A stretch of 8,490 nucleotides of DNA from Pseudomonadota bacterium (GCA_021809225.1 JAKBAL010000072.1:1-8490); one strand, 5' to 3'; counted from the stretch's first letter, positions 1 to 6,202 are shown. Notes: generated from the sequence alone by a model not told the origin. Translations and numbers: made by a program.

Positions 1-111
1 GATGCTCCTGACGTTGAATACTGCTTCTGAAAGAAGGGAGCTTAGCCTATAAAATACAATATCACAGCTTTATTTTTTTGCCTTGATGAATTTTGCAAAT
101 CCTATGAGGAA

Positions 112-495
112 TTATACTTTCTGAATCGGATTTTGATGAGAGATCCACTCTTGAATACCCTCGTGATAATCAATCAAACAAGTGTATCCTTCTTCCACAA
201 GGCGCTTTGCTAAACTTTTACTGGTGGGACATCCTTCGCCTGCGCAATAAACCACAACCAGTTGATCTTTATGGGGGAGAGTTTTTTTAAGAGTGTCTAA
301 GGAAGCATCAAGGGGAAGGCGTTGAGCTGAAACAATAAGAGTGTGATCAAACCACTCATCTGTGCGTGCATCAACAAGGGTCATAGGTATCTTGGCTTTT
401 ATTAAAGCTTCGAGTCCTAGTGTATCAATGACTCCCCATTTTGCAGGAGAGATGTCTTCTTGAAAATGCTGTGATGATGATCTTAAAAATTCCAT
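112..495 (-). CDS. Single-domain rhodanese-like protein (sulfurtransferase fold)
   Basis: A 127-residue protein made of one rhodanese domain. The opening strand carries VDAR at residues 41-44. The expected active-site loop follows the core strand as VVVYCAGEGCPTS, with Cys84 in the catalytic position and a second Cys at 89. The C-terminal part ends in the usual YHEGIQEW helix (110-117). Proteins of this family take up sulfur as a Cys persulfide and pass it on, and some only bind or sense. No signal peptide or membrane segment is seen, so it should be cytoplasmic. The start has a good Shine-Dalgarno, GGAG, eight bases upstream. The start codon lies 13 bases inside the end of the upstream 365-residue gene, which implies co-transcription and translational coupling. 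The domain call is firm. The substrate is unknown, and the second Cys in the loop could allow a disulfide or polysulfide. Confidence 0.85.
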   Translation of the reverse strand: MEFLRSSSQHFQEDISPAKWGVIDTLGLEALIKAKIPMTLVDARTDEWFDHTLIVSAQRLPLDASLDTLKKTLPHKDQLVVVYCAGEGCPTSKSLAKRLVEEGYTCLIDYHEGIQEWISHQNPIQKV

Positions 496-1580
496 TTTTT
501 AAGCTCCTTTGTAAATACGTGATTAACAGTATCCACTGACAAATGGCTCTCTTTTGTCTCATTTCCCTTTCCCAATGTCGAAGCAACGATCGGAAACCTT
601 CTGGGGTTTTTTTTATCAAATAATCCCATTCCAGAAAATAACGTCCAACTGCAAGGGCCCGTTTCGATTTCGTTGAGCTCTTGGATGATTCGAGATAGAC
701 GAGGACATGTCATTAAATGATTGTCTTCTGTTTTTTTCGGAGGAATAAGTCCCGTAGGCTTCCACAACCCGTGGGTATCGGCCCAGACATGCCCTGGATA
801 CCAGAGATCATAATGGATTCCTTTCTCACTTTCGATGGCAACGAGCTGGATTTTTTCCCCATCTAAGCGATTGCGCACCTGGGGCCAGAAAGCCAGTCGT
901 TCAGAGAGAGGTTCATTGAATCTTGGAACTTGCAGAAATTCTTGCACTCGGCCTTTCGAAAGATTTTGAGGGACAAAATAGGTGACCAAGATGGGGCATA
1001 ATTCTTGGCGCTGGATTTTTCCTTGCTCAATTAAAAAATACTGAGATTCAAGAATGGCTTGTGCATCTGTTTTGTCTTCTCTACTTTCCAAAATCTGCAG
1101 AATCAGATCAAAGCAAATTCCATAAGCTATTTGAAGATCAGTTTTTTGCTCTTCAAGTTTTTTATACATTTGGGTTAGGTTTTGGAAAAGTTTCAGAGAT
1201 TTCCCTGCCGACCAAGCCCAAAAATCTCCTGTCTTTGACGCATTGCAAAGGACATCTTTATAGTAAAGAGCAATCTTTGGATGACACAAGACGAAAACAG
1301 AAAGAAGACCGTCTATATCCAAATGATTATTAATCACTAGATCATAAGGATGGTTTTCATTTGCTTCGAGAAATTTAAAACAGATTTCTGTTGAGGTTCC
1401 GGCTTTATAACGATCCTCTGTTTTGTTGGGTAACCAATGACTCAATTCAATGTCAACATAATCGCGAAAATCATCTTCAGCTATCCCATCCACATAGATG
1501 CTTGATTTTGAAGCCGGTCTTTCGGTTTGGGAAGCCTTGATATAAAAATTCTTTTCTTTCTTCATGTGTTTTTCCTTCAT
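483..1580 (-). CDS. Conserved protein of unknown function, DUF6687-like, with NNHxDxDG motif
   Basis: A 365-residue soluble protein without signal peptide or membrane segment. A striking patch, VINNHLDIDGLLSVF (residues 82-96), has His86, Asp88 and Asp90 before a Gly. Its acidic/His layout recalls the metal-binding motif of DHH-type phosphoesterases, but this is only a resemblance. Other likely conserved patches are ELSHW (45-49) and HYDLWYPGHVWA (257-268). From memory these fit the uncharacterised DUF6687 family; a profile search would settle it. The ATG at 1578-1580 has GAGGA seven bases upstream. A second in-frame ATG (Met6, at 1563-1565) has AAGGA seven bases upstream, so two starts are possible. 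It is the first gene of a pair with the overlapping rhodanese, and divergent from the XRE-cupin regulator. A metal-dependent enzymatic role is inference. Confidence 0.8.
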   Translation of the reverse strand: MKEKHMKKEKNFYIKASQTERPASKSSIYVDGIAEDDFRDYVDIELSHWLPNKTEDRYKAGTSTEICFKFLEANENHPYDLVINNHLDIDGLLSVFVLCHPKIALYYKDVLCNASKTGDFWAWSAGKSLKLFQNLTQMYKKLEEQKTDLQIAYGICFDLILQILESREDKTDAQAILESQYFLIEQGKIQRQELCPILVTYFVPQNLSKGRVQEFLQVPRFNEPLSERLAFWPQVRNRLDGEKIQLVAIESEKGIHYDLWYPGHVWADTHGLWKPTGLIPPKKTEDNHLMTCPRLSRIIQELNEIETGPCSWTLFSGMGLFDKKNPRRFPIVASTLGKGNETKESHLSVDTVNHVFTKELKKWNF

Positions 1581-1605
1581 TGCTAATTCCTCATCATAAC
1601 AGGAA

Positions 1606-1632
1606 AAGATAATTTGTTGCCTAAAATGACAA
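1606..1632 (-). promoter_or_regulatory. Possible promoter of the 365-residue protein/rhodanese pair
   Basis: On the minus strand TTGTCA (1632-1627, five of six matches to TTGACA) is followed after 15 bases by TATCTT (1611-1606, four of six matches to TATAAT). Transcription would begin near 1599 and leave a leader of about 18 bases containing the GAGGA ribosome site. The spacer is short and the -10 is weak, so this is a suggestion only. The -35 overlaps the palindrome at 1629-1640. Confidence 0.3.
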
Positions 1633-1640
1633 TATATTGT
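1629..1640. promoter_or_regulatory. 12-bp perfect palindrome, candidate operator
   Basis: ACAATATATTGT is identical to its own reverse complement. It lies in the short gap between the divergent 365-residue gene and the XRE-cupin regulator gene. It overlaps the possible -35 of the leftward gene and contains a TATATT that could be the -10 of the rightward gene. XRE-family dimers typically bind short AT-rich palindromes and often autoregulate, so it may be the operator of the neighbouring regulator. The palindrome is seen directly; binding is inferred. Confidence 0.4.
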
Positions 1641-1655
1641 AGTAATGCTGATACC

Positions 1656-2213
1656 ATGTCAGAAATCAGTAAAAATTTAGCCGCAAGCCTCGAATATCTG
1701 AGAAAAGCGCGAGGTCTTACGCAAGATCAGTTAGCAAAAGTCGCGGGGATTCCCCGTACGACCCTCTCGCATATCGAATCTGGTGAGGGAAACCCTTCCC
1801 TAAAAACACTCAGCAAACTGGCGTTAGCTCTTGGTGTTCCCTTTGAGGAACTTCTTATGGCCCCCAAACCCTCATGCGTGCTCATTCGAAATTATGCCCT
1901 CAACAAACAACAAAGATCTCAAGGTCAAGTTAACAAAGTGGAGCTGTTACCCAGCCCTATTCCTGGTCTTCAATTTGAACGACTTGAGTTTCGAAATTAC
2001 GCCTCATTGATTGGAACGCCCCATTCAAAGGGAACACGAGAATATTTTACCTGCATCAAGGGACGCATCTCAGTAACTGTTGAAGGCAATGCCTATTCCC
2101 TTGATGCAGGAGATGTTTTGGCTTTTCCTGGAGATCGAAAACATATTTATCAAAATTTAGAGGGTATGGAAAGCGAAGGAATAAGTATTGTGGCTTTACA
2201 CTATTCTGTTTGA
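1656..2213 (+). CDS. XRE-family HTH regulator with C-terminal cupin domain
   Basis: From the ATG at 1656 this is a 185-residue protein, the usual size of HTH-plus-cupin regulators. Residues 8-67 form an XRE/Cro-type helix-turn-helix: GLTQDQLAKVAGIPRTTLSH followed by ESGEGNPSL and the GVPFEELL cap. Residues about 104-183 form a cupin barrel, with TREYFTCIKG and a GDVLAFPGDRKH turn; His123, Glu129 and His163 are possible metal or ligand contacts. Such proteins bind DNA as dimers, and the cupin senses a small molecule; E. coli SutR, linked to sulfur use, has this build. The start is uncertain: a TTG at 1614 has AGGA nine bases upstream and would add 14 residues, but would put the 1629-1640 palindrome inside the gene, while the ATG at 1656 has no clear Shine-Dalgarno. 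It is divergent from the 365-residue protein/rhodanese pair, which is its most likely target. Confidence 0.85.
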   Translation: MSEISKNLAASLEYLRKARGLTQDQLAKVAGIPRTTLSHIESGEGNPSLKTLSKLALALGVPFEELLMAPKPSCVLIRNYALNKQQRSQGQVNKVELLPSPIPGLQFERLEFRNYASLIGTPHSKGTREYFTCIKGRISVTVEGNAYSLDAGDVLAFPGDRKHIYQNLEGMESEGISIVALHYSV

Positions 2214-2221
2214 TAAAAAAT

Positions 2222-2250
2222 TTGTTCACGGAATCTAGTGTTAATCTAAT
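2222..2250 (+). promoter_or_regulatory. Weak possible promoter of the secreted protein gene at 2305
   Basis: TTGTTC (2222-2227) and TCTAAT (2245-2250) are separated by 17 bases. The -10 matches the consensus at five of six positions, the -35 only at the first three. The -10 overlaps the left arm of an AT-rich inverted repeat. The call is weak. Confidence 0.25.
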
Positions 2251-2279
2251 TTTAAGATATAAATGGTACTTTAAATTAG
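2246..2279. repeat. AT-rich inverted repeat upstream of secreted protein gene
   Basis: CTAATTTTAAG (2246-2256) and CTTTAAATTAG (2269-2279) are inverted repeats of 11 bases with one mismatch and a 12-base spacer. They end 25 bases before the ATG at 2305. No T-tract follows, so a classical terminator for the upstream regulator gene is unlikely. The repeat could be an operator or a leader hairpin. Given the AT content, chance remains possible. Confidence 0.3.
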
Positions 2280-2304
2280 GGCGTATATTAAAAAAAGAAT
2301 CCAA

Positions 2305-2754
2305 ATGAAAAATGTAAATATCCTTTTAATAGCTGCAATTTTGTGCCTAAGCACAAGTACAACTTCTCAGGCCAAGGTAGCCATTACTTATGAGGGGCCA
2401 GGCCTTTCTTATTCGGCACAAGTGGGGCTTAATTACACGCTCGCTATGCACATAAATAGCCTTTCTGACTACGCTCTGATACCGATTAGTTTTACGACAC
2501 TAGTAAAACAAACTCAATTACCTCCATTCTACCTGAATAATTCATCTAAAATGCTAAGTCCTGTATTATATAAAGTGAAGGACGGAACAGCCCAGATTAT
2601 CAGCAAAACGGAGTGTTTATACCAGAATTCAAGCAATATCGATGTTCATACATCTGATGGTAAGACTTTGGATTTATTACACTTTAAAATTAGAGCCATA
2701 GCTATAGTAGGCGGTTTTGACTTTGAGTGTGACATGACTCCTCACTATCGCTAA
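2305..2754 (+). CDS. Small secreted protein of unknown function (YxGPxLS family member A)
   Basis: A 149-residue protein not recognised as a known family. It begins with a typical Sec signal peptide: Lys2, a hydrophobic stretch over residues 5-16 and a likely cut after SQA (residue 23), leaving about 126 mature residues. The mature part is mostly beta-like, with two cysteines (104 and 142) that could form a disulfide in the periplasm or outside. It contains YEGPGLS at 29-35, LLHF at 124-127 and DFECDM at 139-144. The same motifs at nearly the same spacing occur in the protein at 7875-8450, so the two are probably diverged paralogues. The start lacks a clear Shine-Dalgarno; an A-rich stretch precedes it, as also at 7875. 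Its neighbours give no functional hint. It could be a periplasmic protein or, in a host-associated bacterium, an exported effector-like factor; that is speculation. Confidence 0.75.
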   Translation: MKNVNILLIAAILCLSTSTTSQAKVAITYEGPGLSYSAQVGLNYTLAMHINSLSDYALIPISFTTLVKQTQLPPFYLNNSSKMLSPVLYKVKDGTAQIISKTECLYQNSSNIDVHTSDGKTLDLLHFKIRAIAIVGGFDFECDMTPHYR

Positions 2755-2854
2755 AAAAGTGATAACCTTACTAATAACCTCACAACCCTCTAGTCACCCA
2801 ACCCAAACCTCTGTACGATGGTTTTGATTATTAATAACGAAATAGGCAAGATCT

Positions 2855-3670
2855 ATGGCACAAAAACCTTATATTATTGTTCTAGGCAATGAAAAAGGCG
2901 GCACAGGGAAATCGACGGTCAGTATGCATGTGATTGTCAGTCTTATTCGCATGGGGTTTTCCGTGGGCAGCATCGATGTGGATGCACGTCAAGGAACTCT
3001 TACTCGTTACATGGAAAATCGTAAAACGACCTCGGATGCCATGGAAAAGCCGCTCCCTCTTTCAACCCATATTCCCTTATTGTCCAGCACTCATCCTTTA
3101 AGAGAAGAGGCCATTAAAGAGGATCAACAAAATCTAGAAAAAACGATCGCTCAACTTTTTTCTAATCGATTTATTGTGATTGATACTCCAGGCAGTGATT
3201 CTCCCCTCTCCCGTGCAGCCCATGCTCTTGCCGATACGCTTATCACTCCCCTCAATGATAGTTTTATTGATCTTGATATGCTCGTGCGCCTCAAGAGTGA
3301 TTCCCTAGATATTCTAAGGCCTAGCATCTATGCTGAAATGGTATGGGAGCAAAAAAAGAGGCGCGCCATTCGAGACCAAGGATCCATTGATTGGTTTGTC
3401 TTACGCAATCGTCTCAGCAGCATTAACGCCCGCAACAAAGAACAGATGGAAGATGTCATTCAAGCCCTCGCTAAACGCATAGGGTTTCAATACATCCCTG
3501 GGTTTGGCGAGCGGGTCATTTTCCGTGAGCTCTTTTTAAAAGGGATTACTGTCCTTGATTTAGAAGATTGTAAAATCCCTATAACCCTTTCCCATGTATC
3601 TGCTAAACAAGAATTACGAAATCTTATTGCAAAGATTCACCTTCCTGATGTGGAAAGACTTGTGGCTTAG
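2855..3670 (+). CDS. mipZ: Division plane positioning ATPase MipZ
   Basis: A 271-residue ParA/MinD-type P-loop ATPase, close to the usual length of MipZ. The deviant Walker A is GNEKGGTGKST at 11-21, with signature Lys14 and P-loop Lys19. The switch-type sequence DVDARQGTLTRY lies at 41-52 (Asp43 beside Ala44-Arg45) and Walker B is FIVIDTPGSDS at 106-116. The DSFIDLDML stretch (135-143) and DWFVLRNRLSSINARNK (179-195) are typical of MipZ and differ from plasmid or chromosomal ParA. In Caulobacter MipZ binds ParB at the poles, forms a gradient on the nucleoid and blocks FtsZ assembly away from midcell. The start is preceded only by a weak TAGG eight bases upstream. The gene is followed 17 bases later by the J-like membrane protein gene, so the two form an operon. 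Its presence is the main taxonomic marker in the window. Confidence 0.93.
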   Translation: MAQKPYIIVLGNEKGGTGKSTVSMHVIVSLIRMGFSVGSIDVDARQGTLTRYMENRKTTSDAMEKPLPLSTHIPLLSSTHPLREEAIKEDQQNLEKTIAQLFSNRFIVIDTPGSDSPLSRAAHALADTLITPLNDSFIDLDMLVRLKSDSLDILRPSIYAEMVWEQKKRRAIRDQGSIDWFVLRNRLSSINARNKEQMEDVIQALAKRIGFQYIPGFGERVIFRELFLKGITVLDLEDCKIPITLSHVSAKQELRNLIAKIHLPDVERLVA

Positions 3671-3687
3671 ATTGAGGACGAGAGAAC

Positions 3688-4104
3688 ATGCCTGAACTTT
3701 TTCTTGCGGCACTTGGGGTTGTTCTCCTTATTCTTCTTTTACAAAAATTAGAGTACGCAGAAACAAAGCTTCTTGTGAAAACCCTCAAGTGGACCCTTGT
3801 GGGCGTCATGCTTCTTGCAGCCATTTATCTGACACTCGTCGGTCGCCTGTTGCATGTTGCCGTTATAGCTGTGCTTCTTATTCTCTTGCTAAGACAAGAT
3901 GTTCACCAGTGGATGAAAAAAAAACCCCCTCCCCTAACCCTTCCCCATCCTCTTACAGAGCACGAGGCTGCGTCTCTCCTTCATGTTGATCTTAACGCAA
4001 GCCCGGAAGAAATTGAGGAAGCCTTTAAAAAGATGAAACCAAAAGATTCTACCCAGCAAGATCGCTTGGCTCAAGCAAGGGAGGTGTTGTTGAAGGGGAA
4101 GTAG
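3688..4104 (+). CDS. Membrane protein with degenerate C-terminal J-like (DnaJ) domain
   Basis: A 138-residue protein with three hydrophobic segments at about residues 3-20, 34-51 and 54-69, followed by a Lys/Pro linker (77-88) and a soluble C-terminal domain. Residues 89-136 read like a short J-domain: LTEHEAASLLHVDLNASPEE starts helix I and the turn, IEEAFKKM is helix II, and RLAQAREVLL is helix III. The HPD tripeptide that activates Hsp70 is missing; the loop reads KPKDST, and is shortened. It is therefore either a non-stimulating J-like adaptor or a diverged form. GAGGA lies nine bases before the ATG. Its position 17 bases after mipZ suggests co-expression; related membrane J proteins occur beside mipZ in other alphaproteobacteria as far as I recall. 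Any role in division is inferred from position only. Confidence 0.75.
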   Translation: MPELFLAALGVVLLILLLQKLEYAETKLLVKTLKWTLVGVMLLAAIYLTLVGRLLHVAVIAVLLILLLRQDVHQWMKKKPPPLTLPHPLTEHEAASLLHVDLNASPEEIEEAFKKMKPKDSTQQDRLAQAREVLLKGK

Positions 4105-4169
4105 GGGCAATTATTTAGGAAGACTTCACCACTTAGAGGGATTAATAAGTCAATGATGAACTTAATTTT

Positions 4170-4253
4170 CTGGATTGCTTCGGAGCAAAGCTCCTCGCAA
4201 TGACGGGTAGGTGGTCGTCATTGCGAAGCTCCAAAGGAGCTGAAGCAATCCAG
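4170..4253. repeat. Intergenic palindromic repeat, copy 1 (possible terminator)
   Basis: An 84-base element with outer arms CTGGATTGCTTC (4170-4181) and GAAGCAATCCAG (4242-4253), and inner arms TCGCAATGACG (4195-4205) and CGTCATTGCGA (4216-4226), all perfectly complementary, around a 10-base loop. Between outer and inner arms, each side holds its own small hairpin: GGAGC-AAA-GCTCC (4182-4194) and AGCTCC-AAA-GGAGCT (4227-4241). The element could therefore fold as a branched, cruciform-like structure. It lies between convergent genes, and TCTTTCTTG follows on the plus strand, so it may end transcription of the mipZ operon. Similar repeats are scattered through genomes of Rickettsia-like and related bacteria. 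Copy 2 is at 6268-6344. Confidence 0.9.
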
Positions 4254-4287
4254 TCTTTCTTGTTTAAGTCCATTAAGAATCTTACCC

Positions 4288-4686
4288 TTAAGAATTCTTC
4301 TCCGACCTTTTATAAAGGCGCCAGTGAATGAAGAAGAAAAAAAGTGCCACTAAAGCCCATTCGACGGTATTAATAAGGCTCTGAATTGCCCAGCCCTTTC
4401 TCTCTTCTAAAAATGCTTTCTTAGCAAAGATTCTTTTCTCATCAATCTCGGCAGGAGAAAGATCTTTGATTTTGAGAAACTCTTTACTATCCATACGATT
4501 GCTTTCAAGATAGTTTACGTAGTTTTCATTAGATTCGTAGCGAAGGAGGGAGGAGTAATTTTTATATTGGGGAATGATTAAATCTGTCACCTCATTCAAA
4601 AAAAATGCCGTCGTGATAATCAGTATAATGGTACATATCAGACAAACAAGAAGTGTGTATACTTGGAATATATTTTTTAAAATCAT
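4288..4686 (-). CDS. Small two-TM membrane protein of unknown function
   Basis: A 132-residue protein not recognised as a named family. It has two hydrophobic segments, at about residues 8-30 and 102-123, with a charged loop of about 70 residues between them and a basic tail (RLYKRSEK). By the positive-inside rule the tail is cytoplasmic and the loop faces the periplasm. The loop is rich in Glu, Lys, Tyr and Asn and probably partly helical. The start at 4686 is chosen because TAGGA lies eight bases upstream; an upstream in-frame ATG at 4755 would put 23 more residues inside the aldehyde dehydrogenase gene and has less support. Only ten bases separate it from the aldehyde dehydrogenase stop, so it is the second gene of that operon. 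A functional link to the enzyme is not evident. Confidence 0.7.
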   Translation of the reverse strand: MILKNIFQVYTLLVCLICTIILIITTAFFLNEVTDLIIPQYKNYSSLLRYESNENYVNYLESNRMDSKEFLKIKDLSPAEIDEKRIFAKKAFLEERKGWAIQSLINTVEWALVALFFFFIHWRLYKRSEKNS

Positions 4687-4694
4687 GTTATTTA

Positions 4695-4699
4695 TCCTA
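4695..4699 (-). promoter_or_regulatory. Ribosome binding site overlapping the ALDH stop
   Basis: On the minus strand TAGGA (4699-4695) contains the TAG stop of the aldehyde dehydrogenase (4699-4697) and lies eight bases from the ATG at 4686. It decides the start of the small membrane protein and suggests that ribosomes ending the upstream gene reinitiate on the downstream one. Confidence 0.6.
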
Positions 4700-6202
4700 T
4701 TCCATATTAAAAAGAATTGTTTTTTTATGGGTAAAATGCTCAAGCATTGCTTCAAGAGAAGCTTCTTTCCCTATTCCTGAGGATTTCACCCCTCCATAAG
4801 ATAAACCCGGTTGAACAACAACGTTTTGGTTTACCTGGACAAATCCAGCTTCTAATTGATGCACACCGAGTAAAGCACGGTTCAAATTATTTGTCCACAA
4901 AGTGGCTGCAAGACCATAGGGAGTGTCATTGGCTTGGGCAATCACATCATCAAAATCGGTCCAAGGAATAAGGGCAGTCACAGGGCCAAAAATTTCTTCT
5001 TGGCAGACTTGATGGGAATTGGGAAGGCCCGTAAAAAGGACAGGTTTTAAGAAAAGACCTTTGGCAAATTCAGGATCTTGAGGAAGTTCAGAACACTCAT
5101 GAGCCGTTGCACCTTTCGTGTTTTTTCCTATTTCAATATATTTTAAAATCTTTTCATGCTGAATAGGAGAGATCACAGTACCGATATCCGTCTCAGGGTT
5201 CATGGGATCCCCTATTTTAAGGCCATTGAGCTTTTCTTTTAATCGCGCTAAAAATTCATCAAATATTGACTCATGCACAAAAATACGACTGGCGGCTGTA
5301 CAACTTTGACCTTGACGCGTAAATCGCATACTGGACAATGCGCCTTGAACGACTTTTTCCAGATCAACATCCTCACACACAATCATGGGGCTTTTCCCCC
5401 CCAGTTCTAAGGTCACTGGAATAAGCTTTTCGCTCGAATTTTTGTAAATCGTTTTGCCCGTTTCAACCGATCCTGTAAATGTCATTTTTGCCACCTTGGG
5501 GTGACGCACAAGGGCTTCTCCTGTTGTCGGTCCATCCCCTGAAATCATATTCAAAACGCCGGGAGGTAAAATCGTGTTCATGATCTCAGCTGCCCTTAAG
5601 ACGGCAAAGGGAGCCTCTTCAGCGGATTTAACAACGATTGTATTGCCCGCAACAAGGGCCGGGGCAACCTTTAAAGACATCAAAAGAAGGGGGACATTCC
5701 ATGCAATAATCGCTCCGACAACCCCTAAGGGTTCTCGAATCGTCAAAGATAACATGGCATCACTAAAAGGGATTGTTTCTCCCTTGAGTTCGAGACCAAG
5801 TCCTCCATAAAACCGGAACGTATTTGTAAAAACCTTGGCTTCAACTTGGCTTTCCGTGCGTAGAGCTTTGCCGGTCTCAAGAGTCATGAGGCGCGCGAGC
5901 TCATCAGCGTGTTCTTCTAAAAGATCCCCACATTGGGAAATTAAACGGCCTCGCTTCGCAGCATCCATATGACGCCATTCTTTCTGCGCTTTCCAGGCTG
6001 CCTCAACCGCATCATTGACATCTTCCTCATGAGCTTCAGCGGCTTCTCCAATGACCTCCATCGTTGCAGGGTTATGGACAGGGAACGTCTTTTTGCTTTT
6101 AGGAGAAACCAATTTTCCGTCGATAAGAATTTTATTTTCTAGATGCTTTACAAGCGCAAGGGGCGTTAATGATGAACCCGGTACATTCGTAGACAAAGAC
6201 AT
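4697..6202 (-). CDS. NAD(P)-dependent aldehyde dehydrogenase
   Basis: A 501-residue enzyme, full length for the aldehyde dehydrogenase superfamily, which oxidises aldehydes to carboxylic acids with NAD(P)+ through a Cys thioester. Key residues are all present: AWNVPLLL with Asn169, VKSAEEAP with Lys192 for the cofactor, FTGSVETG at 242-249, general base Glu266 in ELGGKSP, catalytic Cys301 in RQGQSC, EEIFGP at 402-407 and the YGGVKSSGIGKEASLEAM block at 469-486. The N-terminus has no targeting signal, so it is cytoplasmic. AAGGGA lies seven bases before the ATG. The substrate cannot be told from sequence alone: the overall look is of the betaine-aldehyde, succinate-semialdehyde or retinal-type class, not of the methylmalonate-semialdehyde type. 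It is followed in the same operon by the two-TM protein. No companion pathway gene lies in the window. Confidence 0.93.
   Translation of the reverse strand: MSLSTNVPGSSLTPLALVKHLENKILIDGKLVSPKSKKTFPVHNPATMEVIGEAAEAHEEDVNDAVEAAWKAQKEWRHMDAAKRGRLISQCGDLLEEHADELARLMTLETGKALRTESQVEAKVFTNTFRFYGGLGLELKGETIPFSDAMLSLTIREPLGVVGAIIAWNVPLLLMSLKVAPALVAGNTIVVKSAEEAPFAVLRAAEIMNTILPPGVLNMISGDGPTTGEALVRHPKVAKMTFTGSVETGKTIYKNSSEKLIPVTLELGGKSPMIVCEDVDLEKVVQGALSSMRFTRQGQSCTAASRIFVHESIFDEFLARLKEKLNGLKIGDPMNPETDIGTVISPIQHEKILKYIEIGKNTKGATAHECSELPQDPEFAKGLFLKPVLFTGLPNSHQVCQEEIFGPVTALIPWTDFDDVIAQANDTPYGLAATLWTNNLNRALLGVHQLEAGFVQVNQNVVVQPGLSYGGVKSSGIGKEASLEAMLEHFTHKKTILFNME

Noticed and set aside
1..30. Frame reading DAPDVEYCF then TGA at the left edge, a possible end of a plus-strand gene
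   Set aside because: Only nine codons are visible and another frame is equally open, so there is no real support. The rest of 1-111 shows no gene or clear terminator.
1061..1333. Plus-strand 90-codon frame opposite the 365-residue protein
   Set aside because: It is antisense to a well supported gene with a ribosome site and coherent protein sequence, and its own product shows no domain.
4289..4299. AAGAATTCTT palindrome near the end of the two-TM protein gene
   Set aside because: Short AT-rich palindrome inside coding sequence, without further structure or T-tract; most likely chance.
4687..4755. Longer start for the two-TM protein inside the aldehyde dehydrogenase gene
   Set aside because: The internal ATG at 4686 has a well placed TAGGA, the extra 23 residues would overlap conserved aldehyde dehydrogenase codons, and they add no recognisable feature.
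5574..5810. Plus-strand 78-codon frame opposite the aldehyde dehydrogenase
   Set aside because: Antisense shadow of a gene with all catalytic motifs intact.
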